64,000 bases of DNA from Tigriopus japonicus (GCA_010645155.1 CM021322.1:6644350-6708349); one strand, 5' to 3'; shown: positions 1 through 11,198, counted from the first letter of the stretch. The notes: generated by a model from the sequence alone, not told the origin. Made by a program: numbers and translations.

Positions 1-1440
1 CCCCCCCCCCAAAAAAGCCATAAAACCACCAACTTATAACGCACTAATTAGCAAATTTGATGGCTTTTCATTATTCTAATCTACATAGTAAAAGCTGATA
101 AAATCAATCTCTGCTTCCTTTGCCGAGTGCTTAAGGTTGGCTAAAACTAAAAATAAAGAAAGCATTTTTGCAGAAACAAACATACAAGTTTTAGGATAAG
201 TGAGCTACTGAATGTACATACCCGCGTGCGAGTAAGGTCGGAGAATGAATTGTCCGTCCAAATGGACGCTCAAATGAAGAGGAAAGAAGTGGAGACCTTA
301 GAATTGAATGATTCGACGATTGGCCGCCACTGCAGCCCTCGCTTCGGGTTCGGAAAACGGGTGGCTTCCTTTGTACACTACTGAACAAGGATTGAAAGAC
401 GTTGAAGGGCCACCAAAATCTGCCGTCAAAATAAAATGATAATGTCGTTGGGCTTAATTTTTGCTACCCCAGGCATAAAGAGTAGGTAGCCGATGAATAA
501 ATCTTACCAAGAAATTTTATTGCGCACTTTTTAGAGCTTTTTTAACTATTTCGAGATTTTGAGCGCTTTGAACATTTTTCAGAAAATGCCTTTTTGTGAA
601 TATTTTGCACGTTTTCAATTTATTACAAAGTAAAATTTTCTTGTCTTTAGGAAATTCCAGCTTCTTCGACGGCATCTTTGCATTCTAGTAATTTTCTTTT
701 TTCCAATACAATCAATCGTCTCTGGGAACAGATTCTTATTGCTCTAATGTTGATTCCTTCAAAAAAATCCTTAAAATGGGCATCAGATTTTCAAAACATG
801 CCGCAAAATAATGTAAGTGCACTTCAACTGTCTTTCAAACTGCCTTTCAACTGTTTCCACGTTTTCCCCGAATATTTTGGCATTAGTCGACAACCATTTC
901 GTCGGAAAAGAGTAGGTGAAATGTTACCTTGTTTTGCCTTTTTCACCAATTAAAAACCTGCATATCATTTATGAGTTTAGTGAAATTACGGGGGGCAAAG
1001 TTACGATTCAAATCCACTCCATCTCAAGATTGCGAATGGGTCCTCCGATTTTTTCGCCACATTCGGTCGTTGCTCCAAGTACAGGCATAACCATCCGGGT
1101 TAAACACGGGTAAAATGAAGAAGTCAAAACGAACCAAAGGTCCCTGTTTTTTGTTCTTAATCAAATTGTCAATCAAACAAAGACACGTGGCCCGGGAAAT
1201 ATGCTCACGAGCATGGATCCCACAGTCGATCCAAATGGCCGGTTTCTTCTCAATTCGTTTTCTATGTCTCTTAAAAGGAAAGCCTATTTGTATCTACGGG
1301 GAGGGGCAGAAGTATCCAGACAAAACTTGGATGATGTATATCTCCTAAAGCAAGACGAATATTTTTATTTCCCGCGTTTTTCTGGTTTGACCAAAAACCG
1401 GTTTTGAATGTTTGTTAAATTTTTTTTTGTTTAAATCTGG
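1..1440. other. AT-rich flank, no gene recognised
   Basis: Only short chance-like ORFs occur on either strand. I see no splice-supported exon, tRNA or clear repeat. The sequence opens with a run of ten C, possibly a contig edge or homopolymer. Confidence 0.6.
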
Positions 1441-1444
1441 AAAT

Positions 1445-2172
1445 ATGAAGCCCCAGGAACAAAAGCGTAAAGTGATTGCTGAATTGCTCTCGGCCGGCAA
1501 CGACGCCAGAGCCATCATCAAGTCAACCAAGTACCCCAGGGCCACCTTCTACGAGGTCGTGAAGAGGCTGCAGTCTGGCCGAAGACAGGCCACGCCCCCT
1601 GCGGCCCACACAGGGCAAAAAAGCGGACCCCCAGGTTCTTAGCGGGCCTGAGGAGGTCCATCGAGGCCAACCCAGCCGTGTCCATATCGGCCCACGCAGC
1701 CAGGCGGTCCGTGAGCAAGAGGACTGTGGCCAGGGCCGTCAAAGAGGACCTGAACTTGACCTCCTTCGTCAGAGGCAGACGCCACCTTCTTACCGAGAAG
1801 ATGAAGGCCACCAGGCTTGAGAGGGTCAAGAAGTTGCGCAGAATTTGCAAGGTCAATCCGAGGACGGTCAGACTTTTCTCAGATGAGTCAATCTTCACGG
1901 AGGATGGCGCGTACAACCCCCAGAACAACCGATGGCTTGCCGAGAACAGAACCGTTGTGCCTCCCATCATGAAGACAAAGAATCCTGCCAAGATTATGGT
2001 CTTTGGCCTCATCAGCAGCGACGGGAAGGTGATGCCAGCCCATGTCTTCCCTCCCAAATTCAGGCTCAATGCCGCCGGGTACGTGGAGCTTCTAAGGAAG
2101 GTCGTGATGCCCTGGCCGGCAACCTCCCCAGTCCTTGTTCGACCTAAGTCCTTGTTCGACCAGCGCAGTTAA
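1445..2172 (+). pseudogene. mariner-like transposase, frameshifted and truncated
   Basis: The transposase of a Tc1/mariner DNA transposon, which cuts and reinserts its element at TA sites. The ATG at 1445 opens an N-terminal helix-turn-helix region (residues MKPQEQKRKVIAELL onward). This frame runs into a stop at 1642. The second frame carries on as FLAGLRRSIEANPAVSIS and onward to 2172, so one frameshift lies near the A6 and C5 runs at 1617-1631. The first catalytic aspartate is visible in FSDESIF, followed by the family-typical QNNRW and PPIMKTK segments. The block with the second catalytic aspartate (normally QQDxAPxH) is missing, and the reading ends in a short direct repeat around 2130-2160. 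The copy is therefore dead. Similar transposases are common in copepods and other invertebrates. Base composition is GC-richer than its surroundings, as expected for an inserted element. Confidence 0.85.
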
Positions 2173-2217
2173 ATGAGCAATTTTACCACTGACTCCCTAA
2201 AAACACATGTTTGGGTT

Positions 2218-2330
2218 GTGAATCACATAACTTAGCGTGTTCAACGTCAAATCCCATCGCACACACAGTGATGCACTTAGACACTTAGTGAATCACGAAT
2301 ATTTTTGGAGTGGCATTTCTCTGTTAGCCC
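2218..2330 (+). repeat. subterminal repeat shared with MITE at 36 kb
   Basis: This stretch matches the right arm of the inverted-repeat element at 35858-36195 over roughly 100 bases (GAATCACRTAACTTAG, CAAATCCCAT, GCACACACAGTG, GAATCACGAA, GAGTGRCATTTCT). It sits where the transposase should carry its second catalytic block. Its first 20 bases recur as a direct repeat at 2703-2722. It is either a separate insertion into the transposase or a related end sequence. Confidence 0.65.
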
Positions 2331-2379
2331 TCTAGTGTCCAAAAGTGTTAGGAACCTGACCTTTTCGCAAGCGATGTCT

Positions 2380-2545
2380 GGACACATGCTGTCATTCTCG
2401 GTCAAGGACTTGACAACACCCTATTGCCCTTGGCTCGACATCCCTTCGGAATGTTGGCGGTCACGTACCTTCGTCCGGCCATCAACGACGGGAACTGACG
2501 AAGGACCTGTTCAATCTGACCCACCGTTTTTACTGCAATAACCAA
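2380..2545 (+). pseudogene. possible degenerate transposase C-terminal remnant
   Basis: The reading FSVKDLTTPYCPWLDIP resembles the family motif FWSKDLWPPSSPDLNP that holds the third catalytic residue, but it is heavily altered. If genuine, the transposase resumes here after the interruption at 2173-2375. The alternative is a chance ORF. Confidence 0.3.
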
Positions 2546-2889
2546 GAGTTTCATCATCTACCGCTACCCAACTGTATACTGTATGTACTGTCTGTGCATC
2601 CATCCCCTCTTCCTTTCTTCCATGTGCACTGAAGCATCTCTAGTCAACTCACTTTAATACCACGATTTTATACAACTATTTTTAATCTTTTTTAACATTT
2701 CAGTGAATCACATAACTTAGCGTTCTTTCATTCTTTCCATTGTAATATGCTTATGGATATATCCTCTTTTATATATTCCATGACATGACCAAGAGTCGCA
2801 ATAAATAATCATAATGATAATCTTTAAAACGAGAAACATTTTCTCATGGATACATCAAATTATTAGTTTTTCATGTTATGGTTATCCCA
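2546..2889. other. no gene seen
   Basis: AT-rich sequence. Apart from the 20-base direct repeat at 2703-2722 nothing is recognisable. Confidence 0.5.
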
Positions 2890-3100
2890 TGGTATAACCA
2901 TGTTTCCATGTGGAAAACACCACCACCACATTGACTATGGTTCGAGAGGCTCTTTCTGGGCTCGTGTAGCGCCATTCGAGGTGAGTATCCACTAGACTTC
3001 GAAAAGGGAGGGGGGAAGACCTGGAATGAGATCGAACCCTTGAACCCAAGCATAACTCGGTCGCTCGGTAACCAACTACGCTACAACCATCTTCCCTTAA
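2890..3100 (-). mobile_element. tRNA-derived SINE
   Basis: On the reverse strand a pol III box A-like motif (TAGCGTAGTTGG, 3072-3083) is followed about 45 bases from its start by a box B-like motif (GGTTCGATCTC, 3028-3038), then a non-tRNA body. The spacing suits an internal pol III promoter. The T-arm does not fold properly, so this is not a functional tRNA gene. The ends are approximate and no target duplication was identified. Confidence 0.65.
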
Positions 3101-3104
3101 ACAT

Positions 3105-3855
3105 AAATAAACATAATTATTTTTCTCGACTTAAGCGTCCTGCTATGACGAGGCTTCACTAAGCTCAGAAAACAAGATATTTGCATAAGAACGTTTCACT
3201 GACATCAACCTTGAGGTTGAGGTGTTAGACATAAATTGATCGTCTATTTTTCAAAGAAATAAAGAAGAAATTAACATGTAAGGCCTCTTTGATCCTTAAC
3301 ATGTGTAGCTTGTTAAAGATAAAGGTTGGAAGACATAAGACGAAGATGAAAAAAGAAAATATATAGTCGGTAAAATCAGATCAGGAACTCACTCACTGGA
3401 AATACTAAACAAGCAATGCACTTGTGTTTTCCTTTTTCTGACCAATTATCACAATTGTACATATGTATCTAAAAACAATACATGTAAACAGTCTTTTGAA
3501 CGTGTAAATGTCAAATTGGAGACTAAGCATTTGAATAGTAATTTGTCTTTCCCGGGGACCAAGGAGCTTATCTTTTGAACACACTTGTTAAAAATGATTT
3601 AAACCTTGTCTTAAGTGTTCAACTGCAGTTTTATCATATATCAAGTAACATTAAAAGAATCGATTCCATTTTTGTCCCACAGGATTTGTTTGTTAAGGAT
3701 GGTACTAATTGGCCACAGCTACCTACAGTTATTTAACCGTATAATACTCCAAACAAGTACAAAAAAGGTGACAGCCAACAAACATCAGTAGCATCAGACA
3801 ACAACCAAGTAAACATGCACTTCAAAAAATGGAGATACATTGTTAAGTTTCTGAT
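3105..3855. other. no gene seen
   Basis: AT-rich sequence with no ORF of note and no repeat that I can match elsewhere in the window. Confidence 0.5.
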
Positions 3856-3859
3856 AGTA

Positions 3860-4135
3860 AAGAACCAAAAAGGCTCATAATCGAAACCCAACCCGCAACC
3901 GAAACAACAGTTGTTTGAAAAAAATGTAAGGCAAAGTTGTCTTTGAAATTTTGATTGATAATGTGAGAGTCGTTGAGCTATTCTGAATTTTTATGAAATC
4001 CGAAAAAATGAGTTACAGAGGTTTTTGGACAAAATTAATCTGAGACTTTGTTGTCACATTCCATTCTGTTAGTGCATGTCGTCTTTCGGTTTCGGTAGGC
4101 ATAAGAGGAACCGAAACCGAAATGTTGGCCGGAAG
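3860..4135 (-). mobile_element. MITE copy, TTTCGG-repeat family
   Basis: A diverged, inverted copy of the element at 15207-15552. Shared blocks in the same order include GAACCGAAACCGAAA, CCAAAAACCTCTG and the TTATGAGCC segment near the end. The terminal inverted repeats are degraded. Confidence 0.65.
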
Positions 4136-4199
4136 TTCTTTCTAATGCGCATTTTCATTTCAAAGTGAGAATGGCATTTGAAACGTGTGACTGGACACG

Positions 4200-4265
4200 A
4201 CGTTTAATTGAGCTGGAGCAGTCATTTTTAAGTTCCAAAGACACTTGAGACCAGTTATGAAATGA
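4200..4265 (+). repeat. unclassified dispersed repeat, copy 1
   Basis: The core TTGAGCTGGAGCAGTCATT, then TTTAAGTTCCAAAGACACTT, recurs with changes at 9290-9362, and on the reverse strand at 8580-8655 and 25912-25990. No coding capacity. Confidence 0.6.
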
Positions 4266-4319
4266 AGAGACAACGCTGCATATAAAAAGGAATTTTATTC
4301 GGTTCGGTTCGTAAATTTT

Positions 4320-5026
4320 ATTAATCATTCGGACATTATTCCCTTCCCGTGAGAGAAAAAACGATTGGAAGAAGGATGTCTGAACTAAGTCTCAGAGCAG
4401 GGACTAAAGGCTATTTTCCCAGACTGGAGGAGACTTCTTGAGTTTTGGATTCGGTCTGTGTGTTTCTACACCTTCTTTTGGGTTGGTCGAGGTCGAAGTA
4501 TGATTGTTATTTCGTGTCATGTTGTCATGTAGTTGAATTTTCGAGAGAATATTTCTGTTAGCTCTCCAATCTTTGATTTGATGAGTTTTTTCACCGAGTT
4601 AATATTTTTCGCTTCCCTAATTGACTTGAGCATAAGATTCCACACTTTGGCATATTTGCGCTCAAGGCATCCAGATGCCTTTGGTACCGTTAGGTCGCCT
4701 CTGGATTTGGAGCGAGTCTACCATTTCTTATCCTGGGTTGTGCCCCTTCCCTCGCTCGCTCTTTCCAGATGGGTCTCTTTTTGGCCATGGAGTTTCCAAG
4801 CTTGGATGCAAGATGAAACCACAATCAGCTCCAAGACTGTCAATTGGCCTGACCGTTTCATTAGCTCCATGGTTGATACCCTGTCTTTTAGGTTAATTCC
4901 AAGGCTGGCTCTGACTGCGTTGTTTAAGCAAACTTGGATTGATGTCATTGTTGCCGATTTATGGATGCCATCACGCCAACCGGTAGTTGGGTCCGTGTAG
5001 ATTTCTATTGCATAGCGTAAAATCAA
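4320..5026 (-). pseudogene. LINE reverse transcriptase C-terminal fragment
   Basis: The reverse strand reads the typical C-terminal region of a non-LTR retrotransposon ORF2. It has a TDPTTGWRDG stretch, SIQVCLNNAVRASLGINLKD, and after an in-frame stop at 4718-4720 it continues in the same frame with WNLMLKSIREAKNINSVKK to a final stop at 4517. About 200 bases of 3' untranslated sequence follow to about 4320, with AATAAA near its end. The reverse transcriptase core is absent, as expected of a 5'-truncated insertion. The fragment abuts the oppositely oriented LINE that begins near 5.1 kb. It may belong to the same family as the fragment at 9438-10370, which keeps the complementary N-terminal half, but the two do not overlap so this is untested. 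Confidence 0.75.
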
Positions 5027-5437
5027 TCAGGTCATGGGCCAAAAATTGATATAACGCCGTTATAAACAGGCTAAAAAACAAATTTGTGAAAATTTTCTCT
5101 TTGATAATTGTTAGGTACACTAAGGTCGATAATGGTCAAAATGTTGGTGAAAGGGGGGTACTTGGCTTCGTCCAGGAGTTTTAGACGAAGAAGTAGCAAT
5201 AGCTGGTTTTAGGCTAGTTCGTTGTGACAGAGTACGGCCGGACAATCCCATTTTCCCACATGGGGGCGTATTTCTATATGTCAGGAAAGACTTACTTCTT
5301 TGTCATGTACAAATGTCGAATGGAGAAGTAGAAGTTTTGATTTGTCATATCAAGGCCCTTGATCTTACGGTTGTAAGAATGTATCGGCCACCTTCTTGTA
5401 GCTCTTCTTCATTTCTGTCAGCTCTCCAATTCATTGG

Positions 5438-5559
5438 TGTTCAGTCCTCGAGGAAACAAGTTTGACTCTCCTTTATTTGACTAGACATTCACGTTTATAT
5501 ATACAAGGAAATTGACTAGAATGAGCATGACTAGAACAGAGCAGAGCAAGGACTTCACA
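5438..5559 (-). mobile_element. solo LTR with 5-bp target duplication
   Basis: A 122-bp insertion begins TGTTCAGTCCT and ends AGGACTTCACA, an imperfect terminal inverted repeat with canonical TG...CA ends. It is flanked on both sides by ATTGG (5433-5437 and 5560-5564). Read on the reverse strand it has a TATATATAAA box and downstream AATAAA, matching the layout of the LTR relic at 11457-11586. It splits the LINE endonuclease reading between SALQFI and the VVGDFN motif. Confidence 0.85.
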
Positions 5560-5571
5560 ATTGGAAAGGAA

Positions 5572-8120
5572 AGGAGTTAGATCAAGAGGTTTGTTCTCGA
5601 CTCTTTGTTGTTGGCGACTTCAATTTTCCGGCTAGCATTGTTGAGTGGGAGGTTAGTCCGGATGGGTACATTCCCATTTTGAAAACAGCTTCGCTGTCTT
5701 TCGAAAAATTGGTAGAGTTTGCGATCTTGCATAATCTCTCTCAACACGTTGGTGTTGCAACCAGAGCAGAGAGTGTTCTGGACTTAGTTTTTTCCAATGA
5801 CCCTGATCTGATCCAGTATGTCCATGCTGCCCCATGTAGTCTTTTAGATCATCACATTCTTGAGATAAGGTCGACCATTACTCAAAAGCCTGCGAGCTCT
5901 AGAGTTAAACCTGCACAAAAGGTGGGTCTGGCAAAGTTCTAGTTCAAAGAGGAACATTGGCCTCTTATTGTTGAAAGATTGGAAGAATTGGACTTGATTT
6001 CCATTTTGAAGCAGGCTGATTTCTATTTTACAGGAGGTTTTTTGTCTCCGTGTATTCCAGAAACGGCGCCAAAAGGTGGGCCATTGTCTAGAATTCCAAA
6101 TTTTAGTAAGAAGTTGTTCAAAAGGAGTTGTCAGATTTCAAATAGACTTCAACGTACTTCAAATCCATTTGCTGTAGACGGCCTCCAAAGCAAATTGGAT
6201 GCAGTCCAATCAAATATTAGGGCCTCCATTGATTCCGATCAGTTAGAGAAGGAAAGTAGAGTGATCCAGGAGGATAAGTCTAATCCAAAGGCGTTTTTCT
6301 CTTTTGCAAACACAAAGAGAAAAATGAAGCATCCTGTAGGACCTTTTGAGGTCGGCGGTAAAACCGTCAATGATAGTGAGGTTATGGCCAATATGCTTGG
6401 AGATCAGTTCTCAAGTGTATTTTCAATACCAAAAAGGGTTGGTAGAGCAGGCCATGACATCTAGTATTGTTGTTGATGAGCCTGGCATTGATAGTCAGGA
6501 CAATGAATTGGAGGATCTGGTAGTAACAGATCAAGATGCTTTTGAGGCCATCAAGAGCTTAAAGCTCTCAAGTTCTCCTGGACCTGATGGTGTGACATCT
6601 CAGTTTCTGATGAAATGTTCACAGATTCTTGCCCCTGTTTTCTCGTACTTGATGCGTCGCATTTTAGATCAGGGCAAGTTTCCTTCATCTCTAAAAGTAG
6701 CTCATGTCGTTCCAATTTTTAAGGGCGGAGATAAATCACTCCCTAGTAATTATAGGCCCATTTCTCTGACTTCTAGTATTGCAAAGGTCTTTGAGAAGAT
6801 TATGAAGTCCAAGCTTGTTGAGTATTTGGAAGCTCATGATATCATTCCTCCAGGGCAGCATGGGTTTCAAGCCCATTTTAATACAGTCACCCAATTAGTT
6901 GACCATATCGAGCAGATCTTTGAGGGGCTTGAAAGTCACGAGTCAGTTGATGTAGTCTATCTTGACTTTGCCAAGGCCTTCGATAAGGTAGATCATGGCC
7001 TTTTGCTCGATCAACTCAAACAGTTTAGGATCCAAGGAAAGGTCCTGAATTGGATTGATAGTTTCATGAGTGATAGGAAGCAAGTAGTCATGGTTGAAAG
7101 ATCATTTAGTGGCATGTATGATGTCAAGTCAGGAGTTCAACAAGGTTCAATCTTAGGTCCGCTCCTGTTTATACTCTTTATTGCTCCTCTCCAGAATTTT
7201 AGAACAAAAGCCAGTATTTCTGCATATGCTGATGACACAAAATTAGTTTGTGGAAGGAATGGGCAGGACTCAAAATGTTTAGTTGAGGACTTGGAGAAAG
7301 TCTACTCTTGGGTTGGTCAGAGTAATATGGCATTGAACGGGATGAAATTCCGCACAATGCCGTATGGGGCGTCAAAATTAGATGTTCCGTTCAAAGACAA
7401 TGGAGGTTGTGATATTGAGCAGGTCTCGTCCATGAGGGATTTGGGAGTTGTCGTCCAAGATGATGGAAAGTTTGATGAGCATATTCAGTTGAAAGTGGGG
7501 AAGGCATTTCAAACATGTGGCTGGATCTATCGCACTTTCAAGTCCAAAGACAGTATTACGATGCTAACTCTGTACAAGTCAATTGTTCAGCCGCATCTTG
7601 AATATGCCTCACCCATTTGGGCTCCAATGAGTTCAGCAGGTTTGCAAAAGGTCGAGCAGGTCCAAAGATGTTTTACTAGGAACATCACAGGAATGAGAGA
7701 GCTCTCGTATTGGGAGTGGCTCCAGAAGTTAGGGCTGTACAGTACTCAGAGAAGGTATGAAAGGTATCTGATACTGTATGTTTTAAAAAGCATTCATGGG
7801 CTCTGTCCTAACCCAGGCTTTGATGTAGTGATCGTAGAAGCTTTACTTGCCTATTGAGAGCACCTCCAAATCCTAAGGAATCAAGGCTAGTTCAATCAAT
7901 AAAGTCCTCCTCTCTTCTTTATCGGGCTCCTTCATTGTTCAATTTGTTGCCTATTTGCTTTCGTCGGGAATATGTAGGAGCTGATCCTCTAACAACATTT
8001 AAGGCAGGATTGGATAAATTTTCAAATACTTTTCCGGTTCCTGACCAACCCACTATTCAAGGGTTGTACAGATATGCCAGCAGTTGCTCGTTGGTAGATC
8101 AAATTTTTTATTGGTATTAA
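5572..8120 (+). pseudogene. LINE ORF2: endonuclease plus reverse transcriptase, broken
   Basis: ORF2 of copy A nicks target DNA and reverse-transcribes the element RNA. Upstream of the solo LTR the endonuclease part reads EVAIAGFRLVRCDR and GGVFLYVRKDLL. After it, VVGDFNFPA and LDHHILEIRSTI follow, then an in-frame stop at 5940. Reading resumes at once to 6464, a frameshift near 6440-6460 leads into the long frame ending at 7857, and another near 7825-7850 leads into the last frame to 8120. The reverse transcriptase has PGPDGV, the IFKGG/YRPISL region, LDFAKAFDKVDH, the GVQQGSILGP motif and the catalytic YADD (7225-7236). The fingers-region GFQAHFNTVTQL is altered from the usual GFR.GRS. The C-terminal part ends with SSSLLYRAPSLFNLLP and a final IFYWY. 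With several breaks it cannot encode an active protein, but the catalytic residues are kept, so decay is fairly recent. Confidence 0.85.
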
Positions 8121-8190
8121 TAGTTTAAATTATTGATCATTGATGATTTGTTTTTAAGGGAATGACATTCCTTGTACTCGTAGTAAAAAA

Positions 8191-8318
8191 ACAGTAACTC
8201 ATTGGCAGATCAAATTTCATACAAACGGTATTTTTATAAACTATATTAATCATTAACTCTCTTTACAGGGAATCCCATTCCTTGTAGCGGTATTAAAAAT
8301 CCGCCCCCCCCAAAAAAA
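8191..8318 (+). mobile_element. second LINE 3' tail in tandem with copy A
   Basis: Directly after the A-rich end of copy A, the last ~125 bases of another copy begin (coding end LADQISY-like, then hairpin GGAATCCCATTCC at 8269-8281 and GTAGCGGT plus A-rich end). It matches the tail of copy D at 24.9 kb more closely than copy A, so it derives from a different subfamily member. Confidence 0.75.
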
Positions 8319-8474
8319 TATAGATTTAGCCGTTCAATTTTAAAGGGCTATTTTTGATCACAGTTCTCGAAGGTTCTTAAAGGAATCGAACTTTTGTTAT
8401 CCCAATTAGAACAATGGCTCAACAGATTTCGTTAATTTTTCGTGTCCAGACAACCATGAGACCACCTCAATAGA

Positions 8475-8665
8475 AGGTGAAGATAAATATTCAGAAAATT
8501 GTTTTTAAGCATGTTTTAAGTGACATTATATCAATTTTTGCCCGTGACCTAATTAACAGACTTCACTGTCATGTGCAACACTGTCTGTCTACCTGAAAAC
8601 AAGTCTCAAATGTCTTTGGAACTTAAAAATGACTTCTCCAACTAAATCAAAAGCCGTGGGGATCC
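8475..8665 (-). repeat. unclassified dispersed repeat, copy 2
   Basis: The reverse-strand copy of the repeat at 4200. It shares a longer block with 25830-26000, including GTTTTTAAGYAYGTTTTAAG and a CGTGRCCTA segment, then the AAAATGACTTCTCC end. Confidence 0.55.
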
Positions 8666-9215
8666 ATCACACTTTTAAATCCAGAAAGTGTTACGATGCT
8701 AACTCTGTGCAAGTCGATTGTTCAGCCTCATCTTAGATGTGCCTCACCCATTGGGGTCCAATGAGTTCGGCAGGTTTGCAATAGGTTGAGCAGGTCCAAA
8801 GATGTTTCACTAGGAACATCACAGGAATGAGAGAGCTCTCATATTGGGAGAGACTCCAAAAGTTCAGGCTGTATGGTACTCAGATAAGGTATGAAAGGTA
8901 TATGATAACGTATGTTTTCCTGAGCATTCATGGGCTCTGTCCTAACCCAGGCTTTGAGATCAGTTGTAGCGACTGTAGAGGTTTCACTGGCCTTGTGAAA
9001 GTACCTCCAAATCCCAAGGAATCCATTTGAAAACCTAGTTCATACAATGAGGCCCTCCTCTCACTTCAACAGGGCTTCTTGATTGTTCAATTTGTTGCCC
9101 ATAAGTCGTCGTCGGAAATATGTAGGGATCAAAGATGTGTAGCTGATCCTCTAACACCTTTTAAAGTAGGGATTATAGATTTTTTAGATACAACTCTTGA
9201 TCATTTCGTATAAAT
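8666..9215 (+). mobile_element. LINE copy B, 5'-truncated and decayed
   Basis: Starts in the C-terminal domain (TTTAAATCCAGAAAGTG, matching copy A near 7540) and covers RELSYWERLQKF, IHGLCPNPGFEISCSD and the PPNPKES region, then degrades. The readable ORF is 8827-9030. The hairpin tail is not preserved. Confidence 0.8.
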
Positions 9216-9289
9216 GTTCCTTTTATAACATTTTTACCATTCAAAAAATAATCCACTGCCACATATTTTTCGTTTTTGTCCCACGGTGT

Positions 9290-9362
9290 GCATTTGAGCT
9301 CAAGAAGTCATTTTTAAATTCCAAAAAACTTTTGAGATTACTTTTGAGGTGTTAATGCAATA
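9290..9362 (+). repeat. unclassified dispersed repeat, copy 3
   Basis: Matches the core at 4200-4265 (TTGAGCTCAAGAAGTCATT, then TTTAAATTCCAAAAAACTTT). Confidence 0.55.
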
Positions 9363-9437
9363 GAGCATTTTAAACCAAGCTTAAAAAATTCGCCAGTAGA
9401 TGGTGGGGAAGGTTGGGTAAGTAAAGAGAAAAGACTT

Positions 9438-10370
9438 GTGAGATTAGTGCCTAGTACTTGCCCCCTCTTTCATGCCATCTATAGTGTAGACGTGGAGGCC
9501 TCTATGTCTCTCTCTCTTCAGACACTCAAGCTTATGAAGGTTCGTGACAAAGCCAATGGTTCTGAATATCGTAGATTGCGCAATAGAGTGTCTGCCATGG
9601 GGAAGAGAGATAGAATCTGCACTAATCTGGCAAAGTAGAGGAAGGCCAACAACAATCCAAAGGTTCTCAGGGAGCTGGCGTCCTCAGCTCTAGGAAAGGC
9701 CCAATGCATATTACCACAATCACTCATATTAGATGGGAAATTTACAAGTGGCGATGAAGAGGCTGCAATGACAATGAATAACTTCTACATAGAGAAAGTT
9801 GCCAAATTACGTGCTAACTTATGTTCTCGACCTTGCAAGTCACCATGGCCTCAAAATTCATGCCCCTTCTAGTTTTCATTTTCTAATGCTGGAAAGATTA
9901 CTAGTGTAGTCAAGGCGTTAGGCAACACTGAAGCTCTAGGACTGGATGGTATTCCGGTATCTGTCCTCAAAAAGGGAATCGAAGTCCTTGCATCCCCTAT
10001 TTCCCATCTCATCATTCGGTCTCTGGCTTCTGGGGTGATTCCTTTCGGTCTGAAGGCTGGTCTTATAATTCCCATCCACAAGGGCAAAGGAAAAGTATAC
10101 ACTGATCCTGCCTCCTACCGACCCATATCCATCCTTCCCGTTCTCTCCAAGATTCTGGAAACAGTGGTCAAGGCCGACCTAGAAAATCATTTGGCGCAGG
10201 TGAGTGCCCTTCCCAACTCTCAATTTGGATTCAGGCCTGGGAGGTCGACCACTGCCGCCCTGGCTTTTAGTCATGCTGAATGGATCGTTGCCAGAGAAGG
10301 AGGAAATATTATTGGAATCCTTGCCTTTGACCTCTCTGCTGCATTTGATCAGTCAGATCAGTTCAGATAG
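9438..10370 (+). pseudogene. second LINE family, reverse transcriptase N-terminal half
   Basis: One frame runs from 9438 to 10370 with only two internal stops (9636-9638 and near 9870). It has a linker region, then GLDGIPVSVLKKG, AGLIIPIHKGKGK, SYRPISILPVLSKILE, FGFRPGRSTTAAL and FDLSAAFD. These are reverse transcriptase regions up to the first catalytic aspartate (FDLSAAFD). The rest, including the YADD box, is missing from 10370. It differs from copy A in every motif (KGKGK, RPISILPVLSKI, FRPGRST), so it is a separate family. Confidence 0.85.
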
Positions 10371-10423
10371 GTTGGTCCTTATCAATAGGGACATACATAA
10401 CGTCTATTTTGTGGGAGCAACTT

Positions 10424-10627
10424 AAAACGTCTTTTTTCGTCTGGACTGGCATTTAATTTTTTCTTCTTTCTTAAAAGATCGGTTCATTCGCCTTTTTGGG
10501 AAATTAATTCGATTTTTTCCATTTTGCAAGTATTTTTTATTTCTTTTTTCCCGTCTGTTGAGAACTTTTATTCGTCTTTTTTCGTTTAATCGGTCAATTT
10601 TATTCGTCTTAACTTCCTGTCACTAAA
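10424..10627 (-). mobile_element. fragment of the 42-kb hAT-type element
   Basis: A reverse-complement match to 42083-42290 over about 200 bases with only scattered differences (CGTCTTTTTTCGTCTGGAC, GGCATTTAATTTTT, AATTAATTCGATTTTTTCC, TTTATTCGTCTTAA). It includes the terminal CTGTCNCTA end. The other end of the element is missing. It starts about 50 bases after the LINE fragment breaks off. Confidence 0.8.
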
Positions 10628-10639
10628 AATGCAAATAAT

Positions 10640-11195
10640 CAGAGTGAAAAATATAAAAAAATGTACAGTATATATGTTTAAAAAATGACACAAAAATGTA
10701 AATGAAATGTCAAAAAATGCAAATAAAAGCGGAAAAATAGGCTAATTCAATGGGAAAAAAGCAATACAATGCAAAACATGTTGGTTTGAATGGGTCAGGT
10801 CAACAAGATCTTTTGGTTGTGGGACAAGATCAGTGTATCGAATTATTAGATTGAAGTAGTGTGGTTCCAAAATGAAATCAAAATTTTGAAGCCACATCAG
10901 ATCCAGATCGGTGCAAATCTGGATCAGATTGAATTGTATAAGACCCATATAGGGTCTTTTAGAAAGATTTCTAACATCACTCCATTCGTTTTATTGAGCT
11001 TTCAAGTCCCATATATTTAATTGAAATGAGTTACCTCCCACAGTATTTCTATACAATTCTGCGGTGAATCGGGGTTGGTTCTTGTTCTTGTTCTGGCTCT
11101 GGATTGGTTTGTGCTTTACTTGGTTCAACTCACAATAAACCTACAGATGCTCATGACAAAGATGAAACAACTTGACCCAAGCGACAAGTCTTGAC
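10640..11195. other. no gene seen
   Basis: AT-rich sequence with some internal TGCAAATAA-like short repeats near 10620-10740. The part just before the minisatellite may be LTR-element leader sequence. Confidence 0.4.
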
Positions 11196-11198
11196 TGA

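Larger units (their letters stand above)
5100..8190 (+). mobile_element. non-LTR retrotransposon (LINE), copy A, near full ORF2
   Basis: The longest LINE copy. It has an APE-type endonuclease portion, a reverse transcriptase, a C-terminal domain and a 3' tail with a short hairpin (8159-8171) followed by an A-rich end. The endonuclease is interrupted by a 122-bp solo LTR at 5438-5559. The motif set (LDFAKAFDKVDH, GVQQGSILGPLLF, YADD) and the C-terminal WxxLQKLxLYSTQRRYERY segment fit the CR1/Rex1/L2-like broad group; clade placement would need a tree. At least six partial relatives lie in this window (8191, 8666, 24434, 29195, 30612, 35012). The 5' boundary is uncertain. Confidence 0.9.

Noticed and set aside
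3028..3083. Functional tRNA gene
   Set aside because: Box A and box B are present but the T-stem and anticodon arm do not fold. It fits a SINE head better.
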